A stretch of 64,000 nt of DNA from Heterobilharzia americana. Taxonomy: Eukaryota; Platyhelminthes; Trematoda; Strigeidida; Schistosomatidae. The notes under the pieces are model-generated. The model was not told the DNA's origin. It made no database searches and was given only the letters and a program-made list of their open reading frames with translations. Positions 21,505-33,775 of the stretch are shown here, one piece after another (the first letter of the stretch is position 1; the number at the start of each line of letters is the position of its first letter). The DNA lies in NCBI GenBank assembly GCA_944470555.2, contig OX104134.1, positions 99,070,701-99,134,700 on the forward strand, given 5' to 3'. The position numbers were made by a program, and so were the translations under genes.

Positions 21505-22379
21505 CTGTGTGAAATAAATGTGCCAACCATTTTTTTTTTACTTAATCTTTTTTTCGAGGCACTATTTTTCTTATTTACCGGCAATGCGTAAACCCTCGTA
21601 CACTTTGCCTTTTTATATCAATTTTTATTACCATGTAACGAAACTTTTTAAAAAAACGGCGAAGATAAGCGTAAATTTTTATTTTTCGATATGTTTATAT
21701 ATAAATAATTCCCATTTTTACGCAACGTTTTCGTGGTATTAAAGACTTTTATTTATATTCCAGGTGCAACGAGCACTGGACGGAACGTCGAAAGGAACAG
21801 AGGACCGCGACCGACGTACAATTTCATTTATTGTATTCCATTATTTAATTGCCACGACACCCTAGAATAAGTTCAGACAACCAGGGGCCACCTCACGCAG
21901 TGAGCCCATCGGAAGAGTTTTACCAGTGGAGAAACCACTGGGTTTTTACTTCCGGCTGGTATCGTCTTAGGGTCCTAACGAACCCCCCTAGGGTTTTTTT
22001 ACAGGCGACGAATGACGAGTGCAGTGCACAAAAGTACTAAGGTACATTCGCTCTACAACTCAATTCATTTACCTGGGGTAAGTAGGTATTCCGCCCTCAT
22101 ATTTGCAGACAGTGTTAGTCTCTGGAGTCCGAATCGCAATGAGAACGGCAGTGCACTCCCGCAGAAGTGCCGAAATGTTCCAGGATATTGGTTGACGGGG
22201 TGCCATACAGAAGTGAAATCACCAAGAAGGTAACAGGGCGAATATGTCACGACGATCCAAATGACTACTTTATTGACGGTATGCTACTAGGCAGGGTCGC
22301 TCACTACGATAACTCAGATATCGTGGAGTGGAGCGGATGTAAATGGCTTTCGCAAACTGTCCTCCCTATGTAATTCCAT
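21505..22379 (+). other. Gypsy 3' region without a recognisable 3' LTR
   Basis: It begins with an AT-rich untranslated stretch (AATAAA near 21,512) and an acceptor-like TTATATTCCAG near 21,755-21,765. A 7-bp perfect stem (CCAGTGG at 21,923-21,929 pairing with CCACTGG at 21,935-21,941) follows. I compared it by eye with the 5' LTR and found no match, so the element is 3' truncated or the 3' LTR was replaced. From about 22,050 the origin is unclear. Confidence 0.5.
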
Positions 22380-24790
22380 TCAGAGCGTCGTTGATGACAT
22401 TCTGTGAATCTAATAAGAAACTGCGTACAAACTCCTTTTGGAACCTAAGCAGTCAGGCTCTTTTTCAGATACTCAGCTGACGTGCCGGAGAGGATCCAGA
22501 CGGTACGGAAAAGGCTGGCAAAGTACTCTCCAACCTCGCCTACAGTAGGGGACTGGATCAATTGTTTTCTTTCTTATGGTCTTACCTTTGGATGAAGTGC
22601 AGTTGTATTCCAACAAACCGAACCTGCAATAACGATATATGTCCTGACTTAGACACTTATTCTTCCCCTCTAGAACTGTTCTTTCTAAGGGAAATCACTG
22701 AAGGATTCATCCATAGACAACAGACGAACCGTTTACCAGTGGAAACAAGTTTCCAAAAGATTTGCGCCGGCAAAATTTCCGGCCTGAGCACGAATCGTCT
22801 TCACCATCCGTTGAAACTTTCGAAGTGAGATTGAATCTTCGTTTTATCACCACTTGCTAAGACTACTATGAGTTGCTAGCCTCCCATACGTACCACTGGA
22901 AAGTGAATTTCGCTAACTTTGCCTGAGATACAAGACTTCATGCAGCTTGTGTAGTATACGAGTTCGTAATGGCAGGTTCATACACCACAGCAACCTGACA
23001 AAACAGTTAAGAAACAATTCGAAGGGTCTGTATCGGCTTAATGCCACAAAGCAAACCGACGAATAAAGGTTTAAACCTGATCACAGGGCCTGTCGGAGAA
23101 CCTTTGAACAGCAGCGGGGTAGCGGAACTGTTGAGCAGCCGGTCTGACAAACAATTGAACCTATGTAAGACATCCGCTATCAACATCTAGTGATGCAACG
23201 AAGTCCCAGGACTGAGATACATAGCCGGTGAACTTAAAGACTTCGCCAAATGAAGTGTTCGCGAGACTTTCAACACTGAGAATGAGAAAGTCACAGCTCT
23301 GTGATGGCATAAAACCGATGGTCCTACGCAAATGTACCGAGGTGCTAAGCATACCCATATGCAACCTGCTCACATACTCGTGGAAGTAAGTCAACTCTTT
23401 AAGGAGTGGGAACGCGCCATCCTTTCATCAATCTTCAAAGGGGGGACAGAAAAAACCCGCACAACTGTAGACCAATGGAATTAATTTCCATACCTTAAAA
23501 GGTACTAGAAAGCCTGGTCGCAGATGTTGCTTGGGATCACTTGAACGAAAACAACACCGCTCATCTCACCAAGCACGGCTTCGGAACCAGCTGGCCACCC
23601 TCCATAAACTTGATGACTACTTGGGATGACCAGGTCGCTAGATGGGACAACAAATAACCAGTTGACGTTATCTTCTTGAACTTGGCCAAAGCTTTCAGTA
23701 GCGTCCCACGCACCACTATGCTCGCTAAGCTTGCAAAAGTGGGTATCAGTGAACCCCTCTTAGCATGGTTTACGGTACACCTAGAGGACAGAGAATTCCG
23801 CACTAAAGTGAAGGGAATTCTATCAACCCGGAGGAATGCAAGAGCAGCGGTTTCTCAAGGAGCGATCCTTGGACCAGTCCTACCTTTGCCATTCACAAAT
23901 GATCTTCCCATTAAAATCTCCCCATCTGTCCCCTTATTTGCTCGCGACATCAAAATATGGATGACAAAAGGCGACGAGAAGTATCCTGGGATAGTCCAAA
24001 ACTATCTCTTGCAGCTGGAGTGCTGGTCAGCTGCAGACGGTCTGAGCTTTAACCTGGAGAAGTGCAAGGTAATGTGTCCTCGTACACCGGAGGCGATGGA
24101 AATCAGCTACACTCTTAACAATTGTGCAATGCCCAAGGTATCCGCAGAGAAGGACGTAAGACTTAACTTTTCTGACGCACTGGACACTAGTGGCAATTAT
24201 AAGGAAATGGCGTCAAAGGCGAACGCAACTATGCACTTTCTAAGAAGGCAGCTTGGACCGTTAACACCAGAATTATTCCCTACGGTAACCGATCCCGTTC
24301 AACACAATAGCCCCCACACAGTACTAAGGAGAGACCCCGATACCCTCGAAAAGCTACAGTGAAGAGCGACAAAGCTGGTTGTCAGACTAACAGGCAAAAC
24401 ACATGCGCAACGCCTCAGACAGCTCAACTTGTTCACATTAGGCTATCGAAGGGAACAAGGTGACCTGGAGACAGCTCACAAGATCATCCATCATGTGGAT
24501 CACCCAAATAGGTCAACGTTATCGGTCCAAAACAGACAGTCCTGTGGGAACCCCACTCACATATCCTGACGTGGGGCAAGGGCGAGAGTGGGATCTACCT
24601 TCTTTTCCAACAGAGCGTATGCCTTACGGAAGACTATGCCGGGAGACGTGGCCACAGCTACATCAGTCGATTCTTTCAAATGCCTAATGGATGAGTAGGT
24701 GGGAGCAAATGGCTTACCACGAACATTTGCCAGTAGCAACTGCTGATACCCCTTCCATCCCCGTATTCCCCAGCACTAGTATCTGAAATA
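22380..24790 (+). pseudogene. Degenerate CR1-clade non-LTR element (copy 1)
   Basis: Forward frames give an RT in order: SSIFKGGTEKN near 23,430, VADVAWDHLNEN near 23,525, a VDVIFLNLAKAFSSVP block (23,665-23,705), LLAWFTVHLEDREFRTKVKG, AAVSQGAILGPVLPL, then LFARDIKIW where FADD is expected (23,935), SFNLEKCKVM, and the post-RT segment with RLRQLNLFTLGYRREQGD (24,410-24,460). The catalytic FADD is changed to FARD, so the second catalytic Asp context is lost. Many stops; no endonuclease is readable upstream. 3' end near 24,790. Confidence 0.8.
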
Positions 24791-25499
24791 GGACGCATCT
24801 CCCCTCCGTATTATTATCAGTAATACTTATCTTCCCATGAGTACTTTTCACCCCTCTTTTTCCCATCCCCACCTACCCTATTTCTAGCACTTTTTAAGTA
24901 ACGCTTGGTACCTACTTGCAGGCGCTTACAAAAACAGGAGTCGCGAACGGTTTATTGATCTTGTCAGCAGCTCCGTTGCCCCGCCAAAAAAACCAATCTA
25001 CGATTCACAAATAAAATACCTTCAAATAGACAACCCTTAGCTCCAAAGCCGTGATCAGGAAAACGCGAAGATGTCTGCGACCATCGGATGGGTACAGCCG
25101 AACAAAAGGGACTGGGCCTCAAAATCTAGAAGCGAGAGCCCAGAAACTTCAAGTTTCTTCTACTCACATTTTAACGGTGGCGCTGCTTTTGAAAGGAAGT
25201 GTAATCTTACCGTGATTTAGCAATTTAGCTTTTGCTGTGTCTAACGCAGCGATAGCTCCGGTTTTCAGTGAGAGTATTCCCTCGAGCTTCCGGTTCGATA
25301 AGTTTACCCTTCTTTAAGCATAGTTTTGCTCATACTAGGATAACGAGGCAATACCTCTGTCCCAGTTTTGGTTTGATCTGACAACGTTAAGGTTACTACG
25401 CTTTTTTGAGCTTCTCCAGAGTTTATATTTTCATTTTTTGAAATGTATGCCCTCTCTATACTTTCAACGAAAATGGTGGCCAAACAGATGTGCAAGAGG
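24791..25499. other. No gene; probable CR1 untranslated sequence
   Basis: This lies between two CR1-type elements on the same strand. It probably holds the 3' tail of the first and the 5' leader of the second. No open frame with a domain is seen. Confidence 0.4.
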
Positions 25500-28400
25500 C
25501 AGGTCTATCGTTGACCTGCTCAGGCGGGTATGCAATGTGACACGTGTGATGGATGGTTCCACAGCGCTTGCGCTGACCTAACGCAAAATGGGTACACCAA
25601 ACTCAGTAAGCCCGGCCGTACGTGGCATTGTCGCCTGTGTATATCCGCACTTGACGATGTTCTTGAAAACGTCATCAGCATGTTATCAGAATTAAAAAAG
25701 GGACTGGAAGTAGATCATAGAAAGGGGGAGCTGGAAAACTTAAAAGCAGTACCTAAGCGCTAGGGTTACAGAGCTAGAAAGTCGTCTGGTAGAAAGAGTG
25801 CTGGAGTCATTCGACAAGAGCAAAGGTCTGGTTTGACGGAGGACATGATGCACCTCATTAGTCCAATAACGTCAACTGTCCTACAGTCCTTCAATCGGAT
25901 TTTGTCATCAGCAAGTGACGCACAAAATGAAACGGTCATACCAAGCAAGGATGGTCAAGATGGAGAATGGGTAACCATTGTACGAAATAATGACAAGCGA
26001 GTTTCAACTCCAGTCAAACCCATCTGGTCTGGGAAGGTGAGAAACTCAGGGAACAAACCCAAGTTGGGTAATCTGGAAATCGGGGAGGCTAAATATGGGT
26101 CCTCAGGAAAGTGGAATGGACATCATACCATTCGAGTCACTAACCAGCCTGTCAGACAAGCAAGCGTGTTGCCCACGAACAGGGCGAAGCTGGAGAAAAG
26201 GTGAAAGCTCAACGAAAAATGGCGGAGCGTCAATAGTTGACAAGACATACTAATGTCCGGAATGATCTCTTGATCGTCATGAACCTGACAGACAGCCCTG
26301 AAATCCCACATAGCCTTCAGGACGAGAAAGATAGGGTTTTTAGGAGAACGTGTGCAGAAAACTCAAGCTGGACCAATAAAACCAGTAGCTGCAGCTAGGC
26401 TCTCTCACGGTCCTGACCCAATAACTACGGGTTAACCCCGCCGTTGAGGCTCACATTCTCCAGCCCAGGGGATGCCGAGAATGTACTCTTGGTATCTCGC
26501 GTGCTAAAGGTTGAGGCGGAAGTTAGGATACTACCGGACATCCCACATTCTGAGAGTAAAGCTCTAAAGAATCTGTCGGGCAACGATCGTGACGCCTAAT
26601 TCAGAGGAAGAAACCTAATAGTGCAAGGCATACCAGAGAACCCAGGCACCGAGGAAATTCACTACGATTATCGCGAGTGAGAGTTCCTCAAGAATACTAT
26701 GAATCTGGAGGAAGTAATGACCCAAAGCGTCTCACGCACGCCCAAAAATGTTGATGACACCAGACCAAGGCTGATCAACGTGGTCTTTCCGACCTCTCAA
26801 GCGGCAGCATCCACACTGAAGGCTTTCTGGGCGAACAGAAATCGCCTGCCATCTGCAGTCCGCATGCGGCCTGATAGGTCGCAGCACGAACGGCTGCAGC
26901 GAAAACAGAAAAAACTGGAACTAGTTGTGCCTCTGGAAGACTGCCTAGGTGCAAAAAAGGGGATAGGCGGGGAACGCTACCCTAGTAGTCAGCAATTAGG
27001 CACATTCCCAGCCCCCAAGCCTGGGGATCCAGCCAGCCAACTGGAAAATAGAGGGGCTGCAGGCATTGCATTCCAAGTACAGGGCATAAACTGCATCTAC
27101 ACTAATGCACAAAGTTTACCGAACAAACCAGACGAACTGCGGGACATAAGTAGGGACACTTGTGCTCACCACATCGGTGTCACTGAGACATGAGCTTCGC
27201 CTGACATGTCAAACCAGGAGCTGGCGATTGATATACCATGCTGTTTCGCAGTGACAGGAAGGCTGGTACGGGGGTGGGGTAGCACTTTACTTCAGCTCCT
27301 CTCCCTCACCTCACCAAATCCATATTCAAGAACTGGAATGCCTTGAAGAGTCCGTTTGGTGCACCATGAAGCTGTCCAAGGCTTCAAAGTGCCTGGTGGG
27401 AGCCATTTACAGAAAACTCTCGGCTGATTCACAATATGACAACCAGATACTGGAGGCAATCAGGCGATCTCAAACTGCAGCACACACACTGATTTTAGGA
27501 GATTTTAACCTACTGAAGGTCAACTCTGTAGATAGCACGTCTAGCTGGAGTGACGATTCCAATGAAGCCAGACCCTTCCACTTGATTGAGGGGCTGGGGC
27601 TCACGGAAACTGTGAGAACGGTAACGCGAGTTAGGGAGGCTCAAACTCCATCTCGCTTAGACTGCGTCTTCACAAATGGAGAATTCCTGGTAGACAACTT
27701 AGCAATCCTAGCCCCTTTGGGCAGTAGTGACCGCGTTGTCATCGGCTTCCAGTTTGTTTGCGAAACCAATGTAACCAGATTTTTCAATGAGCATCGTTGG
27801 AACTTCAGACGACTTGACACTCCGGCTCTTCTAACCGCACTGGAACAGACAGATTGGGAAGTTAGCCACGCATAGCAAGATATGAACACCCACTGGAAAT
27901 TCTTACTTGACAAGATCGTGCATGCGATCAGTCAGAAGTGCTTCAAGTTACCCAAGGTGACAAGGAACCACACTCACAAACTGCTTAAGTTCTAGAGGCA
28001 CCACTGGGCTGAACACAAAAGGATTGGCACAGAGTGTGCCTACAGACAACTCAAACAGACAAGAAACATGTGTACGAAGGCTTTGAGAGCCGATCGGCAG
28101 CGACATCAAGTCAGGCTCACAAGCATGCTTGTGTCTAAGCCGAGGACTCTCTTCCGCTACGCTGCTCCGTTCCGGCAGGTTAATGCGGGAGTCACTCGAC
28201 TACTAGGTGCCAAAGGACTGACTAATGGCGACACTGAAGCTGCTGAGCTCTTGGCCTACCAGTATCTGCAAATCTTTTCGTCATCGTCCACCTACTCAGG
28301 AGCTTACAAATGTCCCACTAACGAAGTAGGACTCCAAGTGGTCGACCTAAGCCTTTAGCTAGTACAGCGCAAACTGATACTGCTCACCGGAGACACCTCT

Positions 28401-29880
28401 CCGGGACCAGATAAAATCCATCCAGTGGTGCTGAGAGAGGAAGCCTCAATCTTGTCCGAACCCTTAAGTAGGTTATTTAAGAGTTCTCTGAGTCAGGGGA
28501 TAGTACCCTACTCTTGGAGGCTGGGCCACATAAAGCCAATCTTCAAAGGGGGTCAACGAAGCAATCCAAAGAAATACAGACGGGTGACACTTCTATCCAT
28601 TTCTTCCAATCGTTGATATACAATCGACTGAAGGATTACCTCACAAAGATAAACTTCTTTGCACCCCAACAACATGGACTCCAAGAGGGGTGCTCATGCA
28701 TTACCAATTTGCCTACTGCAGTAGGCAGATGGACTATCATTGTTGACCGTCGAGGACAAATTGACGTTATCTACCTGGACTTTGCTAGGGCGTTTGATCG
28801 TGTTAACCACGACTGTCTTATCGATAAATTAAAATTAATTGGGATTTGACCTCCGCTCACTGACTGGTTGTCTTCATATCTGTGAGGCCGTTCAATTAGA
28901 GTTAGAGTGCGTTCGTCTGTATCTAAAGAAACAGAATGTCCTAGTGGTATTCCCGAAGGTTCAGTACTAGGGCCTCTCCTTTTTCCAATATACATAAGCG
29001 ACTTGCCTCAACAGGTCTCTTCCGAAATCCTTCTTTTTGCCGATGACGTGAAACTCTACAGGGAAATCAAAAGTGAAGAAGACAGTGTTTCTCTACAAAA
29101 AGACTTGACTTCACAGTTGGGCTCGCGTTTAATCCTGAGAAATGCAAGATAATACACGTAAAACATGATGCATCTGGTGTACATAGCCCGAACGGCATGG
29201 AACTTGAAGCATCACTGACGGAAAAGGATTTGGGTGTGTTGGTTCCCCAGGACTTAAAATCCTATGCCAACTGTGACAGGTACGCACTTAGTGGGAACCT
29301 GGCGTTAGTAATTCTTAGACGAATTTTCGGGCAGTTCGATAGTAGATGCTTCCGCCGAATTTTCAACAGCCTTGTATGGCCTCACCTGAAGTTCGGGACC
29401 ATCGTCTCCCCCTTATCTGCAAAAGGACAAACTGAGCTTAGAACGCGTCCAGAGGCGTTCGACAAAATCTGTTCAAGGACTCAGGTGCAAAACATACGAT
29501 GAACGGCTGGTTGCGCTGGATCTGTATTCTCTGGAATACAGAAGGCTAAGAGGAGACTTGATAATGACTTACAACACTCTGAACACTCCTGGCCACCCAC
29601 TCCTTCACCTATTAGATCTTACCTGCAACGCTAATCTTAGAGGACATGCACAGGAACTAAGCCTGGAAAATAGCAAGCTGAATGTCAGGCACAACTTCTA
29701 TTCCTTAAGAGCTGTTAAACCCTGGAACGCTCTTCCCGAAGATTTGATCCAGGCTACTTCGTCTGAGTCTCTTAAACGACTGCATACCCACTTGATGTGT
29801 GTCTGGGATCTGCCCAGAATTAAGTGAATTTTCACATTTTAATAGCCACTTTTTTCACCTTTCTTTATTTGTACAGCAGG
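25500..29880 (+). pseudogene. Near full-length degenerate CR1-clade element (copy 2)
   Basis: Domains appear in the expected order. A PHD-type zinc finger (MQCDTCDGWFHSAC ... WHCRLC, 25,530-25,640), typical of CR1 ORF1. An ORF1-type basic region with RPRLINVVFPTSQAA and MRPDRSQHERLQRKQKK (26,760-26,930). An apurinic-type endonuclease: INCIYTNAQSLPNK (27,087), LILGDFNLL (27,490) and SRLDCVFTN, with SSDR where SSDH is usual (27,722). RT: SPGPDKIHPVVL, IKPIFKGGQRSN, VIYLDFARAFDRVNHD (28,765), SVLGPLLFPIYISDLP, LLFADDVKLY with FADD intact (29,030), and the post-RT block [16 protein letters not shown] (29,525-29,570). About 4.4 kb, normal for the family. Multiple stops and frameshifts make it inactive. 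Confidence 0.9.
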
Positions 29881-31139
29881 TTAACAACCTAAAGGAGTAG
29901 TGCTCCGTGGATTGTAGACGCTGAAGTCAGTTAAGCGAAAGCTTCTTCTATTCTGTCAACAACTATTTGGACCGCCATTGATGTTAGGTGTTGTTCGATG
30001 TTTGTTATTAGCGCTAGGTTTACGCGCTGCGTTACCTTTCTGTTCAATAACGGTATGTGGATTTTCCAACAGCCGTCTAAAATATGATTGCATAAGCTAC
30101 TGACTTTGAATTTGTAATAGTCGGAATAGTCTCACTGGATACTGAAAGATTGGCAGAAGTTTCAGCGGAAAAATTCTCTTTTCGACAAATGACTTTCAAA
30201 AGCTGTTATTACGGTTGTGCAGCTTTGAAAGTGACTAGTTAGAACATAATTATCATTCGCTCAATTTTCTTTAACTCAATCATTTTACATATTTTATTTG
30301 CTTTTTATAAATGAGTAGTATATCAGGGACCGATAATATTTGCAGTTAGTAGTGCCTTTGGGATCGTGTTATGCATCGAAGATGTTAGCTGTGTGCCGCA
30401 GTAATGAGTTCCAAGTGAAACCAGTGCTATTTCGCAAATACCGACACCATACTTAAACTTATTTTGTTATTTTCCTGCAAAAGTGAGTTGGTAAAACTAT
30501 AAGTAAATTTGGTAATAGGTTATTCCTTTCTCGAGTATCTCGGGGTTTACCTTGATTTCTCCAAAAGGTGCTAGGTAGTCATTGCATTTGCATCACATAG
30601 GTTATGAAAAGGTACTATGTAATAATTTAAGACGAAATGAAAACCCAGTTCACGGTAGGATTCAAACCGGCGGCTTCCGGGTTACTGGCCCAGCGCTCTT
30701 TCTATGACATTTTCAGTTTGCCTTCAATTCCCACCCAGTACCAATAATACAAGTTTACCGAACCACGGCCATCTCAGATAAACGTGAAGAGGATCTTTGA
30801 TAATTGCTACTGCTTTAGATTTTCCTGTAGAAGCACGTTTCATTTGCATCTGAAGATAAGTTTTGTCATGGAACTTTTAGAGAAAGCAACCGACATGTTT
30901 GGGAACTTTCATAATGGTTCCTACGTACGCCTCTAGTAAATGCTAATTTCTTTACATCTTGATACGTCAACTATTAAAATACTCTGTTGAAGGACATCAT
31001 GCATTGTTACTTTACTGAGTGAAGATAGGATCTCCAAGGTATTTCTGACTTCAAGGGTCATCGTAGGTTACTGGTCTACTATCAAGGTGAAAGTTAATCA
31101 CTAAGTAAACATTTTATTATCAATGAAAAGTGAATACAT
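29881..31139. other. AT-rich intergenic DNA
   Basis: No coding signal apart from a small tRNA-like repeat at 30,640-30,715. The CR1 3' tail probably ends within the first 100 bases. Confidence 0.6.
30640..30715 (-). repeat. tRNA-derived SINE head remnant
   Basis: The reverse strand contains GCTGGGCCAGTAACCCGG followed by a good pol III B box, GGTTTGAATCC. It looks like the left part of a tRNA-derived SINE and is not a functional tRNA, because no complete cloverleaf or acceptor stem is visible. Confidence 0.45.
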
Positions 31140-31440
31140 CCTCATCATTACCACCAAGAGTATCTAACAACCCATTCATATTATCCGAAACTGCAACCAA
31201 GCATTGTACACCACTTGGACCAACATTCATAAGCTTCTTGGACTAGTGCCACATCTGTCACCCCTTAGCATCCTAACCTAATCCTACTTCCGCTATCATT
31301 GCGCACCAATATGTGTAGCGATAGCATGCGCGATATTTCAGCCTAGTCAGTCGATAAAGGTTCACAAACTCATTGATTACCTCGCCTAATTATGTATACT
31401 TTGTCTCAACATTGCTCACGCAGTGGTTCCCGCATACACC
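31140..31440 (-). pseudogene. Family-1 EN-RT 3' remnant
   Basis: The reverse strand reads INEFVNLYRLTRLKY ... YWCAMIAEVGLG, matching the VNLHRLRWLGHVLR ... RAMLAEVG segment of the family-1 C-terminus. Short, diverged and interrupted. Confidence 0.55.
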
Positions 31441-31509
31441 GGCAGTTTTATGAAGATAGTTATGGTTAAAAGCCTGCAGCCTCCTTCTACCTTTAACACC
31501 CATACCATA

Positions 31510-31720
31510 ATTGTACCACAAAATAAAGTGGACAACGGAGCATATTCACTCTTCCTTATATATCGTTTATGCAGACGATGGCGTAATCTGGAAATGCCAA
31601 ACGGGAATTTCTTATTCCAGCTTAGATTTAGTCACCAACTCATCATCTTGTATTGAAGACAACATCCAAAATTTATCTGAAAAAGGTCGTAGAAGCATCT
31701 GCAGTTTGGTTTGAATTGTC
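31510..31720 (+). pseudogene. Short RT palm fragment with YADD
   Basis: The forward frame SSLYIVYADDGVIWKCQTG followed by DNIQNLSEKG is the catalytic-motif block of a non-LTR RT. No flanking RT domains are readable, so this is a fragment of uncertain clade. Confidence 0.5.
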
Positions 31721-32145
31721 ATTTAGATTCCCATTATTAGTCTTATTAGTCTCATCATCAGTCTTATGAACCTCACCGAGGGACCCTTCATGACGGTTAA
31801 TAACTGTAAGATATTTCGTGGATTGATTTCGCATCTTGGTCTAGCCCCTGTGACGTTTCCACTGGGTTTAAATTTTGCCGAAGTATTTGTTAGTTAGGTG
31901 TTTTTTACCTGCTCCCACCACCTCACTTTATTTTTAATTTCACTAGGTCATCTATCTTGCTCACTTAATTACTGGCTGTCTAAATTTGGTATTGCTCTTT
32001 GATTTATTTCTGTACGCCTTAGTGATGCTACGGCTACATCGATAGTCGAATTTTTGCGGTAATTCTGAATACATTGTTCACATTCATAATTGTTTACTAG
32101 GAGTCGACTTGTTTATAAACTGGATTTATCACACCGTTGTGGAAA

Positions 32146-32477
32146 ATGAACCCAGATTGCGGGAAACCTGTCCTGTTATGCGGTGTACTTGGTGGCTTTA
32201 TGGTCGGAGCTCTTGATTTCCTGAGAACAAGTAAGTAATATATACTATGTATATGTCTCTTACTAGGTAACCTTCGTCGTGGTATACGAGTTGGTTCTGC
32301 ATCCACATTGTTGATTGCAGTAACTACTAAGTAGGTTCTCATATCGTACACGGCATATCAGCTAGTGTCATATGTCACCATATCAAATTCAAGGATAAAC
32401 TACGAACTCGAATGTCATATTTTGATTTCAAGAGGCAGTTAGATGAGGAACTTGCTAAAAAACATATATCACAATAG
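32146..32477 (+). CDS. COX20: COX20-like mitochondrial assembly protein (three exons, two micro-introns)
   Basis: COX20 is an inner-membrane chaperone that holds newly made COX2 during cytochrome c oxidase assembly. Exons: 32,146-32,230, 32,267-32,330 and 32,366-32,477; introns of 36 and 35 bases, both GT...AG. The 86-residue product has a PDCGKPVLLCGVLGGFMVGA block matching the family's conserved PCARHS-type motif and first membrane segment. A FLRTSNLRRGIRVG loop and a second hydrophobic segment (STLLIAVTTNVICHH) follow, then a charged tail with FDFKRQLDEELAKK. The gene keeps an open frame across both splices, unlike everything around it. An upstream coding exon may be missing: the family usually has about 20-30 more N-terminal residues, and an acceptor (CCCAG) lies just inside the listed start, so ATG 32,146 is provisional. 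AATAAA signals lie at 32,549 and 32,733. Confidence 0.75.
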
Positions 32478-32548
32478 AAAATTTGCTGGAATTTCAGCTT
32501 TCCTGTACCCGATTTCTTGTAGATCATTTCTGTATGCCTTTTTGTCAA

Positions 32549-32554
32549 AAATAA
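32549..32554 (+). terminator. Polyadenylation signal AATAAA (COX20-like)
   Basis: AATAAA 72 bases after the stop codon. A second AATAAA at 32,733-32,738 lies inside the palindrome arm, so a longer 3' UTR would cross the palindrome border. Confidence 0.5.
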
Positions 32555-32584
32555 ACCGTCTCCATAAAACTGTGTAATTATTAT

Positions 32585-33206
32585 CATCTCTTCCTTTCGT
32601 ATAGAAGCCCTAATTTGTTGGGTTTCTGATGCCCTCAGCTTGCTTTCTGTATTTGTGGAAAGCCGTCTATATTACAATCCTCAAGGGGTTTTATTTTAAG
32701 TCAGTTTGTCTAGTTGTATGTCATAATCTTACAATAAATATGGTTCTCAACTGAGTACGGAAAGATGGACATTAGTGGTTGCTCAGTTTTTTTATTTGCA
32801 AGTTTATCACCTTAAAGGCTGGTACTTTGACTTTAAAGTATATAGGGTGTAAAGATGATATTTAACTTATAGACTGATGGAATATTTGCAATAATAGTCT
32901 TCATTTACCTCTTCATAGTTATGATTCGGGGTACATTTTGTCGAATGACCGCGTGAAGAATGTTCATGACAGGGTGTAGGTAACCGAGATACACCAATTA
33001 CTAAGGTAATCAACTTATATTAGCAGGTGTCTGTTGCATATGCATTCCACGCTATCACCTAATTAAGTGAACTTGGTCTGTTGTCTTAAGGCTTAAATGT
33101 AAAATGCTATAGGATATATAGGTGAGATAAGACACTAGTTCATAGTGCTGTGGACCGTTTTACAAAGACGTATTGGTTAATGTCAGCCTTGGCTCATTTT
33201 ACTAAC
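32585..33206. other. Arm DNA, possibly COX20 3' UTR and flank
   Basis: AT-rich, with no gene of its own. The first 150 bases may belong to the COX20 3' UTR because an AATAAA lies at 32,733. It is duplicated at 50,277-50,898. Confidence 0.4.
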
Positions 33207-33410
33207 CTGTGTAGAACAACAACTATCAGGTTCGCAGGATGCAATGAATAGGGTTTCATTGATATAAAAGTAAAACATGTGCACTGTGGTAGGATGTAAT
33301 TCCATTTTTATTGGTTTATTAGATTTATCACACAGTGTAACAGTATTGTTTACTGGATTACGTTTCGGACATAATTTATTGTCCATAGTCATATCAAGAT
33401 AAGTACACAA
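33207..33410 (-). CDS. Candidate internal exon of a secreted cysteine-rich protein (left-arm copy)
   Basis: Reverse-strand mirror of 50,074-50,277. It has 68 open codons between a CTCAAAG acceptor and a CAG|GTTAGT donor, phase 0 at both ends. The peptide has six cysteines (LCPKR, TLCDKS, ASCEPDSCC and one near the start) and two N-glycosylation sequons (NNT, NET), suggesting an extracellular domain. No family recognised and no neighbouring exons identified. Identity of the two arms means it is present twice. Confidence 0.4.
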
Positions 33411-33589
33411 CTTTGAGATATCCTTTATATAGTCCTAATTTCATCAGTCTTATTGTCTTAGGCTGAATACATGCTGATGTAATCTAAAGTTCGACTTAAA
33501 CTTCCAAATCCCTGAAATATATACGCATGTGTTTAACAGCTTGGGAAGAGCAAAAACACCGAATTAAACAGAACATTGTGATGTCCTTT

Positions 33590-33775
33590 TATTCCGTTAG
33601 GTTTTCCTCAGTTGCTTGTGATCAGTGGGTCACGGGCTTGAACTTCGCTCCTCATACCGAGGTTTGGACAGCCAGGTAGTATCACTAGCCCTTACACGAT
33701 AGGTATAGCTCATCACCTACTGCACAGATGTGCACTAGGTGGCTAAGTGCATTTCTCTGTCTTCTTCTCTTCTGT
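33590..33775 (+). repeat. tRNA-derived SINE (SINE-2), left-arm copy
   Basis: It shares with 59,965-60,155 the string GTGGGTCACGGG, a GACAGCCAGGTAGTATCAC block and a GTGCAC...TAGGTGGCTAAGTGCATTT block. The pol III boxes are degenerate here. Mirror: 49,709-49,893 (-). Confidence 0.65.

Noticed and set aside
21500..22100. 3' LTR of the Gypsy element
   Set aside because: No stretch resembling the 5' LTR at 17,081-17,423 could be seen by eye.
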